From Butyrivibrio sp. XPD2002 (GTDB lineage: Bacteria; Bacillota; Clostridia; Lachnospirales; Lachnospiraceae): a stretch of 64,000 nucleotides of DNA. The stretch lies in contig NZ_AUIY01000008.1 in the NCBI RefSeq assembly GCF_000423945.1, positions 62,001 through 126,000 on the forward strand, written 5' to 3'. The translations under genes and the position numbers were made by a program. Position 1 is the stretch's first letter. The number at the start of each line of letters is the position of its first letter. Positions 43,364 to 50,562 of this stretch are shown here, in pieces. Below the pieces are notes generated by a model. That model was not told where the DNA came from. It worked only from the letters and a program-made list of their open reading frames with translations, and searched no databases.

Positions 43364-45233
43364 TCCCCACTCCTATATCCCCAAGAATCTTTGATATATT
43401 CCTGGCTGCCTCCTGCTGCGATGTTACATTTGTTCCCGTAGCCTTGAACAATTCACCATCTTTATCAACTTCCCAATCCTGATCTTCAGGCTCCACTTCA
43501 TCAAAAAGTGCTGTGCTTTTGTAATAATCATCCCCGAAGCTATTAACCCACTTTGTAGGATAAGCCGGGATTTTTTTACCCTTTTTCTTTGGCTGCGCTT
43601 CCCCATCAATGTTTTCATCTGTCTCTGACTCAATTTCGTCATCATCACTGATTGCATTTTCATCAACATATAAAACAGCTTCATTTGCGTTGAAGATCAG
43701 AACCGACTCCCCATCCTTACGATGCAGATGTCCAAGAATCTTGTAACTTGCATCCTTTCTCCATCCAAAGATTGTGAACAGGACAGGCAAAAAAGAAGCC
43801 CCACTAATTGTCTTTTTAACAAGTTCCCCTTCACGTTGTCCGCTCCATACAAAATAGTTCTTGGACTGAGCAACTGCTTTTCGGACTCCCAATATCTTCT
43901 TCCCGGGATGCACAAAGATCTCTATCCTGTTTGTTCTGTCCATCTTCTCTATAGCACTTTTATTAAAAGTCATATGTGTGCTTGTCATGGTTAGCGAAGG
44001 TTGTCCTGTCACAGACATGAACTGCGTTCTTACCAGCTCATATCCCCTAAGATCGAAGTTTCCCTTTTCAACTCCAATCTCAAGTGGCTTTGCAGGCACC
44101 TTGTACATATCCCCATCAACGCTGTCACTTGCCATGTAATAATCTTCTTCAGCAAAACCGGCCCATCTGGGATGTATTGAAACAAATCCTTTTAGTATTC
44201 CTGCAACTATCACCCTCATCTCAGGAAAATAACCTTTGTTTCCGTATTTGGCATTCCGGAGGAGCTTTTGTACTGCAAAGAAATCCTCTCTTGAAATAAT
44301 GGCTTCATGATGATTCTTTCTTCTATACTGATTTCTGTTATGCCGGTTCTTCTTGCTCTTATGATCCAAGTAATTTGGTGTATAGGTTTTCCTGGCAAGA
44401 ACATCACCGCAATATCTTTCATTGGTCAGAATCTGCTGGATTCTGCTGGAAGACCATGTACTATTCCCCTTCTTTGTGAGCCTCTCAAGCTGTGTAAGTG
44501 CATCTGCAATCTGCTGAGTAGTATATCCATAGAGATATGAGAAAAATATAAGACGAACGGTTTTTGCCTCTTCCTCATTAACTATCAGGTTCCCTTCATC
44601 ATCATGGTCATATCCCAGAAGTACCGGAGTTAAAAATATTCCTCGCTTGAATCTCGCCTCAATGGATGCATTTCCTATTTCAGACTTTGTGTGGCTCTCC
44701 TCCTGTGCCAGCGTAGCTATAAAGGAAAGTGCCATTTCAGAATTCTCATCCAGAGTGAAGATGTTTTCCGTTTCAAAGAACACTCCGACCGGAGGATCCA
44801 ACGTCTTTAGCCGCCTCACATAACTTATGCAGTCCACTATATTTCTTGCAAATCGGGAAACACTTTTGGTAACAATGATGTCGATTTTTCCTTCATTACA
44901 ATGATTTATCATCCTGATGAAGTTGTCCCTATGCTGCAGCGAAGTGCCTGAAATACCTTCATCTGCATATATATCAACAAGATCCCAGTTAGGCTTTTCA
45001 TTGACCATGTCTTCATAATGATTCTTCTGAAGCTCATATGAAGATGTCTGGTGAGGATCATCCGTCGATACGCGAGCATAAACCGCTACACGTTTATGTA
45101 CTTCAGATTTATAAAAATCCTCCTTGGGCTTAGCCGGTATAACATCTATCAGTTCTTCATTGACACCTTTATATCTTTCCCTGATCTTTTGTTTTATGGC
45201 ATCTTCATCTTTGGATTTCTTGTCATTTCCCAA
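43356..45233 (-). CDS. Large serine recombinase with atypical C-terminal domain
   Basis: This is a 625-residue site-specific recombinase. The resolvase domain spans about residues 48-195, with YARVSTDDP and catalytic Ser56, then KSVSRFARN and IATLAQEESHTKSE. The recombinase domain follows (about 205-320, RIQQILTNERYCGDVL). The Cys zinc ribbon and long coiled coil usual after it are absent. Instead residues 360-625 hold a domain shared with the two next genes (FNKSAIEKMDRTNRIEIFVH, FLPVLFTIFGWRKDASYKIL, PTKWVNSFG). The TTG start is supported by GGAGGT. It should integrate and excise the element through a covalent Ser-DNA link. Confidence 0.92.
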   Translation of the reverse strand: MGNDKKSKDEDAIKQKIRERYKGVNEELIDVIPAKPKEDFYKSEVHKRVAVYARVSTDDPHQTSSYELQKNHYEDMVNEKPNWDLVDIYADEGISGTSLQHRDNFIRMINHCNEGKIDIIVTKSVSRFARNIVDCISYVRRLKTLDPPVGVFFETENIFTLDENSEMALSFIATLAQEESHTKSEIGNASIEARFKRGIFLTPVLLGYDHDDEGNLIVNEEEAKTVRLIFFSYLYGYTTQQIADALTQLERLTKKGNSTWSSSRIQQILTNERYCGDVLARKTYTPNYLDHKSKKNRHNRNQYRRKNHHEAIISREDFFAVQKLLRNAKYGNKGYFPEMRVIVAGILKGFVSIHPRWAGFAEEDYYMASDSVDGDMYKVPAKPLEIGVEKGNFDLRGYELVRTQFMSVTGQPSLTMTSTHMTFNKSAIEKMDRTNRIEIFVHPGKKILGVRKAVAQSKNYFVWSGQREGELVKKTISGASFLPVLFTIFGWRKDASYKILGHLHRKDGESVLIFNANEAVLYVDENAISDDDEIESETDENIDGEAQPKKKGKKIPAYPTKWVNSFGDDYYKSTALFDEVEPEDQDWEVDKDGELFKATGTNVTSQQEAARNISKILGDIGVGNE

Positions 45234-45316
45234 CGCTGCTACCTCCCGACATCTCTCATTTACGGCATTTAAGTACTCCGTAATATGAAAATAATATTAA
45301 TAATGTTTTTTCACCA

Positions 45317-45352
45317 CGTGCTGTAGGTTAAACTGCTCGTGCTATAGGTTAA
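45317..45352. repeat. Pair of 15-bp direct repeats upstream of the recombinase gene
   Basis: CGTGCTGTAGGTTAA (45317-45331) and CGTGCTATAGGTTAA (45338-45352) match at 14 of 15 positions and are spaced 21 bp, two helical turns. They lie in the 170-base gap between the XRE gene and the recombinase start, so they may be a regulator operator or an arm of the attachment site. Confidence 0.6.
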
Positions 45353-45371
45353 GTTTTTGTATTTTTTTTGC

Positions 45372-45403
45372 AAAAAAATAAATGGCAGCCGTTTGGCCGC
45401 CAC
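45372..45403 (-). terminator. Intrinsic terminator of the XRE repressor gene
   Basis: The stem GGCAGCC/GGCCGCC (45384-45390 with 45395-45401, one wobble, loop of four) begins right after the stop codon and is followed on the minus strand by ATTTATTTTTTT. Confidence 0.8.
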
Positions 45404-45745
45404 CTACTTTGTACTTACTATGTCCACTATGGAATCAAGATTATCAAGGAGTCTGCTCTGTTCATCCAATGTATATTTTGATATCCGTTTTAAGAATGCT
45501 GATTTCAATTCCTTCACATTGGTCATGGTTATCGAAGCAGGATATATGAAATCATTCACAGTTACCCCGAGAACCTCTGCAATATCAGCCAACTTATCAA
45601 GACTTGGTTTCTTCAAAGCTCTTTCCATTTCACTTATGTATGCTGATGAAGTTCCGATGGCAAATGCCAGATCCTCCTGTGTCAGATCAAGTCTCTCACG
45701 ATATTCTTTTATGCGCTTTCCAACAATTTCATAATCGATTTCCAT
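45404..45745 (-). CDS. XRE-family repressor of the element
   Basis: This 113-residue protein begins with a helix-turn-helix (KEYRERLDLTQEDLAFAIGT, then SAYISEMERALKKPSLDKL) and ends in a helical tail likely to be for dimerisation. The ATG at 45745 is preferred over a GTG at 45757. It has its own promoter (45797-45825) and terminator and sits just upstream of the recombinase gene, the usual place for a regulator of excision. The direct repeats at 45317-45352 and the inverted repeat TTGAT/ATCAA over its own -35 are candidate targets. Confidence 0.85.
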   Translation of the reverse strand: MEIDYEIVGKRIKEYRERLDLTQEDLAFAIGTSSAYISEMERALKKPSLDKLADIAEVLGVTVNDFIYPASITMTNVKELKSAFLKRISKYTLDEQSRLLDNLDSIVDIVSTK

Positions 45746-45796
45746 TTGTTCACCCACTCAATAATCAAAACAGTAGTAATAGCATTTCTTCTGTAA

Positions 45797-45825
45797 AGAT
45801 TATTTTGATCTTTGATGCAAATCAA
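45797..45825 (-). promoter_or_regulatory. Promoter of the XRE repressor gene
   Basis: TTGATT (45820-45825) and TAATCT (45797-45802) on the minus strand are 17 bp apart. The inverted repeat TTGAT-TTGC-ATCAA starts within the -35, which would allow autorepression. Confidence 0.5.
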
Positions 45826-45840
45826 TGTTGCCGATTATGT

Positions 45841-45865
45841 AAAAGGCTGCAAATTAATTGCAACC
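45841..45865 (-). terminator. Terminator ending the transfer-gene run
   Basis: GGTTGCAA and TTGCAGCC (minus strand, plus coordinates 45845-45865) form an eight-bp stem with one wobble and a five-base loop, followed by TTTTA. It lies 12 bases past the stop of the last transfer-region gene. Confidence 0.6.
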
Positions 45866-45877
45866 CCGTTTGTGAAA

Positions 45878-46171
45878 TCATTTCTTCGCGTTCCATTTTG
45901 CTTTGTTTATTTCCTTCATCCGCCTGCTGGCATCCTCCCTTGATTTCTGAGAATTCTGCGCAGGATTATGAAACCTGACATAACCTTTAGGAATCTGATA
46001 GTATTTATCAAATCTGGTTTCCTTTGTCAGCGCATAGAGTTCCGGGTACCTGGTACATAACTGATCAAGCCTTTTCATCACATCCGGATCTCTGGTATAG
46101 ACAATCGCAAATGGCTCTTCCTTGTTCCAGTTAACAATGGTTTCACATTCGATTTTTAAAAGTTCGTCCAT
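45878..46171 (-). CDS. Small unrecognised basic protein
   Basis: The product is 97 residues with the segments FAIVYTRDPDVMKRLDQL and YYQIPKGYVRFHNPA and a Lys/Arg-rich tail (RRMKEINKAKWNAKK) suited to nucleic-acid contact. ATG 46171, with GGAGGT seven bases upstream, is preferred over an ATG at 46204. It is the last gene before the terminator of the transfer run and is preceded by two palindromes. It is often seen near XRE regulators of such elements; function is unknown. Confidence 0.6.
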   Translation of the reverse strand: MDELLKIECETIVNWNKEEPFAIVYTRDPDVMKRLDQLCTRYPELYALTKETRFDKYYQIPKGYVRFHNPAQNSQKSREDASRRMKEINKAKWNAKK

Positions 46172-46207
46172 AACTAACCTCCAGGACACAAATTTGACCT
46201 CCAAAAC

Positions 46208-46303
46208 ATCGTCAGCTGATGATAAAATGACACCCCAAAAAGTTCGGATGGACTATTCCTCCACCAGCAATTTCAAAATACATTTTCATCGTCAGCTGAC
46301 GAT
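46208..46303. repeat. Two copies of a 16-bp palindrome
   Basis: ATCGTCAGCTGACGAT is perfect at 46288-46303 and present with one change (ATCGTCAGCTGATGAT) at 46208-46223, 80 bp apart. They lie between the ArdC-like gene and the small basic protein gene. Dyads repeated like this suggest a dimeric regulator binding twice. The 64 bp between them hold only a doubtful 23-codon frame without a ribosome site. Confidence 0.6.
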
Positions 46304-46308
46304 AGTTT

Positions 46309-47328
46309 TTACATTGCCATCTCCATATCTTTCTTTGGCTTGACAGCTTTAACCTCTGAGTGTTCTGCTCCCTTTGCAGAAACATGCTTATCCATGAAGT
46401 TCTTTTTCTCCTTACCAATTTCATCAATACCAAGTTCTGCATTGATTTCCTTGATAAGGCCTGATGCAGTTTTCTTTATTGTTTCCATGGAAGCTTTAAG
46501 CTCTTTTGCATCTTTATCCTGACTCCAGGAAGCGATATATCCGAATGAATACTCAGAAGTATCTATTCCATAATGCTGGCACACAACATATGCTACGGAT
46601 TCCGCGATCTGCTCAGCATCATTACGCGCTCTTTTCTCAAGCCCCTCCGCTGCTATTTTATCCTTATCATCCAGCCTGCTGTGGACCTGTTCATGGATCA
46701 GCGTCTTGATGGTCTGTACCTCAGACATTCCTTCATTGACCACGATCTTCTTTTCACTCATGTTGTAGTAACCTTTTACATCACCTGGAATCTCATGGTA
46801 CTCGATCGGCACAACAGAAACCGCAGTAAGTGCAGCGATCATCTTTTCATAATCCTCCACACTTCCTCCAAGCTCCTTGCAGCCTATGGTCGGAAGTTCT
46901 TTTCCATCCGTATCCGATACATCAAATACCGTTGTGACCTTAAATCCCGACATCTGATATTCCGGTTTTTTCTCTGCCTGGACTTTCTGGTAATCCTCAA
47001 GAGTCTGTCCCGGTGCAAGTATAGGGATCATATTTTCTCTGTTTGGCTCCTCTGCCTTTTTGACTACAGGAGATATGATCTTAATACCCTTTGCGCCTTT
47101 CTTAACATATCTGCCAAAGTTCCTGTTCCACGCCTGGTACCCTGCAACCAAAGTAGCATCCGGTCGCTGCATGGCTATGAGCAGGGTATTGTTGAAACTG
47201 TAAGTGTGAAACTTAGACATTGTGGTCAAATATGCCTTATAGTTTTCAGAATTAAAAAGATCCCGGAGTCCCTGTTCAAGTTTCTCCGAGATCTGGTCTA
47301 TTTTGGATTTCTCATAATCTTCAGTCAT
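46309..47328 (-). CDS. ArdC-like antirestriction/zincin protein
   Basis: This is a 339-residue protein. The N-terminal half matches the ArdC single-stranded DNA-binding domain (FHTYSFNNTLLIAMQRPDAT, then GYQAWNRNFGRYVKKGAKGI). The C-terminal half is a metallopeptidase-like domain with the zinc motif HEQVH near residue 215 and a downstream Glu in EQIAESVAYVV. ArdC of plasmid pSa protects incoming single-stranded DNA from host nucleases. Here it is expected to help the element survive entry into a restricting recipient. GGGGGAG precedes the ATG. It follows the SpoVG gene by 37 bases. Confidence 0.85.
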   Translation of the reverse strand: MTEDYEKSKIDQISEKLEQGLRDLFNSENYKAYLTTMSKFHTYSFNNTLLIAMQRPDATLVAGYQAWNRNFGRYVKKGAKGIKIISPVVKKAEEPNRENMIPILAPGQTLEDYQKVQAEKKPEYQMSGFKVTTVFDVSDTDGKELPTIGCKELGGSVEDYEKMIAALTAVSVVPIEYHEIPGDVKGYYNMSEKKIVVNEGMSEVQTIKTLIHEQVHSRLDDKDKIAAEGLEKRARNDAEQIAESVAYVVCQHYGIDTSEYSFGYIASWSQDKDAKELKASMETIKKTASGLIKEINAELGIDEIGKEKKNFMDKHVSAKGAEHSEVKAVKPKKDMEMAM

Positions 47329-47365
47329 AACGCTCCCCCTTTCAGCATATTCTTGTAGTCAAAGA

Positions 47366-47659
47366 TCACACCTCAAAGTTTACGTCCTCACCAATCTCCA
47401 GGCTGTGAAGCACATTCTCCTGTAATCTTTCTCTAAAATCCTTTGTCACAGGATAAGCGATGTCCTTGAACTGGGCCTTTCCGTTTTCATCTGTGGTCTT
47501 CATCTTATAGCTGGGCATCGAGATAAAAAGATTCCCGGCCTTGCTCTCCACGATGGAAATATTTCTTACAGCAAAGCTGCCTCCAAAGGTTACTGTCGCA
47601 ACTCCCCTTACTCCGTTTGTTGTCTCCTCAAGTGCTCTTGTTCTGATATCAATTCTCAT
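47366..47659 (-). CDS. spoVG: SpoVG-family protein
   Basis: This 97-residue protein matches SpoVG: start MRIDIRTRALEETTNGVRGV, then ISIVESKAGNLFISMPSYK and a C-terminal DIAYPVTKDFRERL. Chromosomal SpoVG is a small site-specific DNA/RNA-binding regulator. Copies on Tn1549-like elements are common and their role is not defined. GAGGGGAG precedes the ATG. A cluster of hairpins separates it from the relaxase gene upstream, so its mRNA level may differ from that of the relaxase. Confidence 0.88.
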   Translation of the reverse strand: MRIDIRTRALEETTNGVRGVATVTFGGSFAVRNISIVESKAGNLFISMPSYKMKTTDENGKAQFKDIAYPVTKDFRERLQENVLHSLEIGEDVNFEV

Positions 47660-47705
47660 GACTTTTGTCTCCCCTCATTTTGAAAAATAGTGTGTTTGTG
47701 TTTTC

Positions 47706-47846
47706 AGCTTTTTTGAAAAGCTCTGATGATTTTTTCTTCCGGGCTGTTAACCCGGGACGACCACAGCCTATGGCTGGGTCGCATGCAAGCAGTGCATTTG
47801 TCGGGCAAATGCGATTTCTGCTTTTACAACGAGGTCTCCGACCTCG
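47706..47846. repeat. Array of five perfect or near-perfect hairpins
   Basis: Five dyads follow one another: 47706-47722 (AGCTTTT/AAAAGCT), 47739-47755 (CCGGG/CCCGG), 47758-47781 (CGACC-A-CAGCC paired with GGCTG-GGTCG, ten bp with one bulge), 47794-47812 (GCATTTG/CAAATGC) and 47830-47846 (CGAGGTC/GACCTCG). The array covers the relaxase 3' end and the gap before spoVG and is GC-richer than its surroundings. No T-run follows, so these are not ordinary terminators. Structured RNA or folded single-stranded transfer DNA are possible. Confidence 0.65.
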
Positions 47847-49005
47847 AGCTGCGGCTCTGCTTCGCCTTCGCCTTTTCTCTCTCTTCTGCCTTCTCACGCT
47901 CCAGCAGAAGTTCGAGGTTCTTCCTTGCAATAAGGAAGTCCTTTTTCTCTTTCCGCATGCGGACATACTCCTGAAAATCAGTTTTATTGACAGCAAGTAG
48001 CTCGACGTATTCATCACGGAGTTCCTTCATTTTGGGAAGCTTTCCGTCGGAAACAGTATCAAAGATCTTCTTCGCCGCTTTATGTCTTTCGATCTCATCC
48101 TCATGTTCGGCATAGAACTTTTTACTGTATCCGCTATTCCTGTATGCGGTATAGGTATCCCTGGTCTTGGAATAATCTATGATGGCTTTTTGAAGTTCCT
48201 TGTTTTCCTTCATGGCAGTGTTACGGGCTTTTATCTTTTCATTCAGGACATCGATATCTGCTTCCATGGAATCCGTCATTTTTACAAGTTCCTCATAAGA
48301 GGAAATGCCATGTTCTTCCAAAAACAAAAGCACCTTGGCACGCTGCTTTAGGTTGAACTTCCTTGCCCAGTTTTCATAGCCCCTGCCTTTTCCCTCGCGC
48401 ATCTTTTTCTCGATATCAACAAGGAAGCTTAGGCTGTTCTGATCAAGGGCGCGATTCCCGGAGCGATGCCTTTTACTGTTTTTGTTTCTGATATTTTCTT
48501 CATATCTGCTCTGGATCACTGAGAGATTATTCTCCAGACAGAGAATGTCGGATATTCTTGAAAGTGCCAGTCCTGAAAAATAAAAATTCCTGAACCTGCT
48601 TTTTCCATCGATGGATACGGAGTTGAAAACGATGTGATTATGGATATGGTGTTTATCCGTATGCGTGGCAACCATGAAAGCATGCCTTCCTTTTGTGAAG
48701 CGCATTGCAAGATCGTACCCTATCTCATTTGCCTTTTCAGGAGTGATCTCCCCCGGCTTAAATGACTGTCTTATCTGATAGGCGATAACATCTTTTTTAT
48801 GCGGTCTTCTTACATTGTCCTCATAGATTTTTCTTGAAAGAAGGAATTCACCGACGATTGTTTTGGGATCACAGCCGTAGGTGCTGATATACTTTTCATC
48901 CTCAGTCTTCTTCTCATCCCTGACATAATCAATGCAGCGCTTAAGGCACTGGGCAACAGATTTTGTCTTAACATGATGAAGTGAAATAAGCCTGGTTGCT
49001 GCCAT
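47824..49005 (-). CDS. Relaxase / mobilisation nuclease
   Basis: This 393-residue protein has the three-His relaxase signature in HTDKHHIHNHIVFNSV (HIHNH at 120-124) and an upstream region with candidate catalytic Tyr residues (CIDYVRD). It belongs to the VirD2-like relaxase families used by Tn1549-type elements. The C-terminal half is a long charged coiled coil. It nicks the transfer origin, stays bound to the 5' end and is handed to the coupling protein. MobC and small partner genes lie upstream. GGGGGAC precedes the ATG. Confidence 0.92.
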   Translation of the reverse strand: MAATRLISLHHVKTKSVAQCLKRCIDYVRDEKKTEDEKYISTYGCDPKTIVGEFLLSRKIYEDNVRRPHKKDVIAYQIRQSFKPGEITPEKANEIGYDLAMRFTKGRHAFMVATHTDKHHIHNHIVFNSVSIDGKSRFRNFYFSGLALSRISDILCLENNLSVIQSRYEENIRNKNSKRHRSGNRALDQNSLSFLVDIEKKMREGKGRGYENWARKFNLKQRAKVLLFLEEHGISSYEELVKMTDSMEADIDVLNEKIKARNTAMKENKELQKAIIDYSKTRDTYTAYRNSGYSKKFYAEHEDEIERHKAAKKIFDTVSDGKLPKMKELRDEYVELLAVNKTDFQEYVRMRKEKKDFLIARKNLELLLEREKAEEREKAKAKQSRSSRSETSL

Positions 49006-49106
49006 GATCGGTCCCCCTTCTTTCGTTTTCCCGGCAATAGAAAAAGCAGCCCATATTTATGAAAAATACAGACTGCCTTTATAGTCATATCCATTGTCTT
49101 CAGTTA

Positions 49107-49391
49107 TCAGAAATCCTGGTAAAGCTCCACCGCCATCTCGATCAGATGCTCACAAAGTCCAATGGCGAGCATCGCTGCCATTACCATCATCCCTGCAATG
49201 AAGGTCATCACCACTCCAAAGATGCAGTGGGTCGCAAAGCAGTAGATGATAAGGATTGTCCCGGCAAGGAACATCATCCCTGCAACAAATCCAGAGATAT
49301 TCACAAACATCTTTGCAAACATGTTTGCCGTGAACACCATAAGGAATAACGGAAAAAGCAGAACCTTCAAAACAATTCTCATCATACCCAT
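49107..49391 (-). CDS. Small two/three-pass membrane protein of the mobilisation block
   Basis: This is a 94-residue protein, almost all hydrophobic, with three membrane-like stretches (VLLFPLFLMVFTANMF, VAGMMFLAGTILIIYC, VVMTFIAGMMVMAAMLA) and a short charged C-terminus. GGAGG before ATG 49391 fixes the start. Genes of this size and nature occur beside relaxases in Tn1549-like elements. It may anchor transfer proteins or modulate the channel; no name is recognised. Confidence 0.7.
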   Translation of the reverse strand: MGMMRIVLKVLLFPLFLMVFTANMFAKMFVNISGFVAGMMFLAGTILIIYCFATHCIFGVVMTFIAGMMVMAAMLAIGLCEHLIEMAVELYQDF

Positions 49392-49478
49392 CGCTTTACC
49401 TCCAGTCTTTAAATCATGTCACCTGCGATTCCATAGAAAACAAGTATCCGTTCCTGATATGATAATGATAAATTTGAA

Positions 49479-49497
49479 AAACTTATCTGCCAAGTTT
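49479..49497. other. Inverted repeat, weak candidate for part of the transfer origin
   Basis: AAACTT (49479-49484) and AAGTTT (49492-49497) form a perfect dyad with seven bases between, in the 146-base gap between mobC and the membrane-protein gene. Transfer origins often lie beside mobC/relaxase genes and contain such dyads. No nick-site consensus could be recognised, so this is a positional guess. Confidence 0.25.
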
Positions 49498-49537
49498 GTC
49501 ATTTAGGAAGTTCTTACATATCCATGCTTTATGTCAT

Positions 49538-49870
49538 TTATCTGATCTGCGAAAAAGCTATCATCATGTTTTTTGTATGCTCCCAGATTTCATCAAGTCT
49601 CTTTTTCAGATCTTCCATATCTGCAGCATATACATCTCCGAAAGCATTTGCCTTTTTCGCATACTGGTTAAGATTGTTGGAACACATGCGAAGGAGATAC
49701 ACGATCTCACTAAAGTCATCCGTCTTTAATCTCACACAATACCCGTCCAGCATCATCTTCCTGATATACATGCTCATGCTGCTGACACCGACCTCATCCA
49801 TCTTGGCGATAAGTCTTGCATATTCCTCATCTGTCAATCTGACAGTAACTTTGTGCGTGCGCTCTTGCAT
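49538..49870 (-). CDS. mobC: MobC-like relaxosome protein
   Basis: This 110-residue protein has a ribbon-helix-helix-like N-terminus (THKVTVRLTDEEYARLIAKM), then SMSMYIRKMMLDG and a helical C-terminus (LLRMCSNNLNQYAKKAN), the pattern of MobC accessory proteins that open the transfer origin for the relaxase. ATG 49870, with GGGGAGA upstream, is chosen; the longer open frame to 50020 is only a read-through of the previous gene in another frame. It overlaps the previous gene by 44 bases. Confidence 0.88.
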   Translation of the reverse strand: MQERTHKVTVRLTDEEYARLIAKMDEVGVSSMSMYIRKMMLDGYCVRLKTDDFSEIVYLLRMCSNNLNQYAKKANAFGDVYAADMEDLKKRLDEIWEHTKNMMIAFSQIR

Positions 49871-50222
49871 GTCTTCTCTCCCCTGCAATCCTCTCAGCCT
49901 CTTCAGCTTTTGCCTTTGCTTCCTCATACTCCCTGGCTTTTCTTCCGGACAGCTCCGTGTCATCACCTTCCAGGATCCTGTCCAGATCTTCCAAAAATTC
50001 CAAAGCCCAGGCAGGCACAACTCTCAGATCATCCTCTTTTATTTCAGGAACCGAGTTGATCACTCCGTCAAAGTTATTGTCATTACCTTCGACTGCATCC
50101 TCCACAGTTTTGAGATAATTCTTTTTCGAATGGATAGTATGCTGTTCAAGGATGGACTCTTCTTTTTCTGTAAGTTCCTCTTCCTTGTTCAGCCTGTCGT
50201 TTGCTATATCAAGTCCGCTCAT
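49827..50222 (-). CDS. Unrecognised acidic protein of the mobilisation block
   Basis: This is a 131-residue, mostly helical and acidic protein (SGLDIANDRLNKEEELTEKE; LEDLDRILEGDD) with an Ala/Glu-rich C-terminal helix. AAAGGAG precedes the ATG, which overlaps the stop of the 74-residue gene by four bases, so the two are coupled. It probably contributes to relaxosome assembly, given its place just before mobC, but no family is recognised. Confidence 0.65.
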   Translation of the reverse strand: MSGLDIANDRLNKEEELTEKEESILEQHTIHSKKNYLKTVEDAVEGNDNNFDGVINSVPEIKEDDLRVVPAWALEFLEDLDRILEGDDTELSGRKAREYEEAKAKAEEAERIAGERRHARAHAQSYCQIDR

Positions 50223-50443
50223 GCCAGCACTCCTTTCGCTTTTTTGTAGTTCTCCAGTTTCTGAAGAACTGATTCCCTGCCATCCTTTTTACCGTGTTTT
50301 ATCAGCTGTTTCTTTTTTTCCGCTGCTTTCTTTCTGGCATCAATAACCTCACCCATCCTGAAGCTGTAGCTTGAAAGACGGTTTGAGATGATGTCCACTT
50401 TTTCCTCTGCAGTCATCGGCATTCTTACATCTGCTTCCACCAT
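50219..50443 (-). CDS. Small basic helical protein of the mobilisation block
   Basis: This 74-residue protein has a short N-terminal segment (MTAEEKVDIISNRLSSYSF) and a strongly basic helix (ARKKAAEKKKQLIKHGKK). AGAGGAGGG gives a strong ribosome site. It is the first gene after a hairpin that separates the mobilisation genes from the transfer-channel genes. It may bind DNA or RNA; the family is not recognised. Confidence 0.65.
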   Translation of the reverse strand: MVEADVRMPMTAEEKVDIISNRLSSYSFRMGEVIDARKKAAEKKKQLIKHGKKDGRESVLQKLENYKKAKGVLA

Positions 50444-50469
50444 GATGATTCCCTCCTCTCATGAAAACA

Positions 50470-50493
50470 GCTGCAGATCAAAGCATCTGCAGC
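50470..50493. terminator. Strong hairpin between DUF4366 and mobilisation genes
   Basis: GCTGCAGAT (50470-50478) and ATCTGCAGC (50485-50493) form a perfect nine-bp stem with a six-base loop. On the minus strand TGTTTTC follows, on the plus strand CGCATTTTTTT. It may act as a partial terminator setting mobilisation gene levels below those of the channel genes. Confidence 0.55.
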
Positions 50494-50562
50494 CGCATTT
50501 TTTTCAGGACAATTCATGGATTCTTATGAATCTCTAATGGCACTGCCCTTTTAATATCCTGA

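Noticed and set aside
46573-47358. 261-codon plus-strand open frame
   Set aside because: It lies antisense to the ArdC-like gene, which has clear family motifs and a ribosome site. The plus frame has low-complexity Phe/Leu/His-rich content typical of an antisense shadow.
47649-48017. 122-codon minus frame overlapping the relaxase end
   Set aside because: It is out of frame with the relaxase, Arg/Ser-rich, and covers the hairpin array. No ribosome site supports it.
49524-50249. 241-codon plus-strand open frame over the mobilisation genes
   Set aside because: It is antisense to MobC and two coupled genes with good ribosome sites; the composition is Ser/Phe/Leu-rich with no motif.
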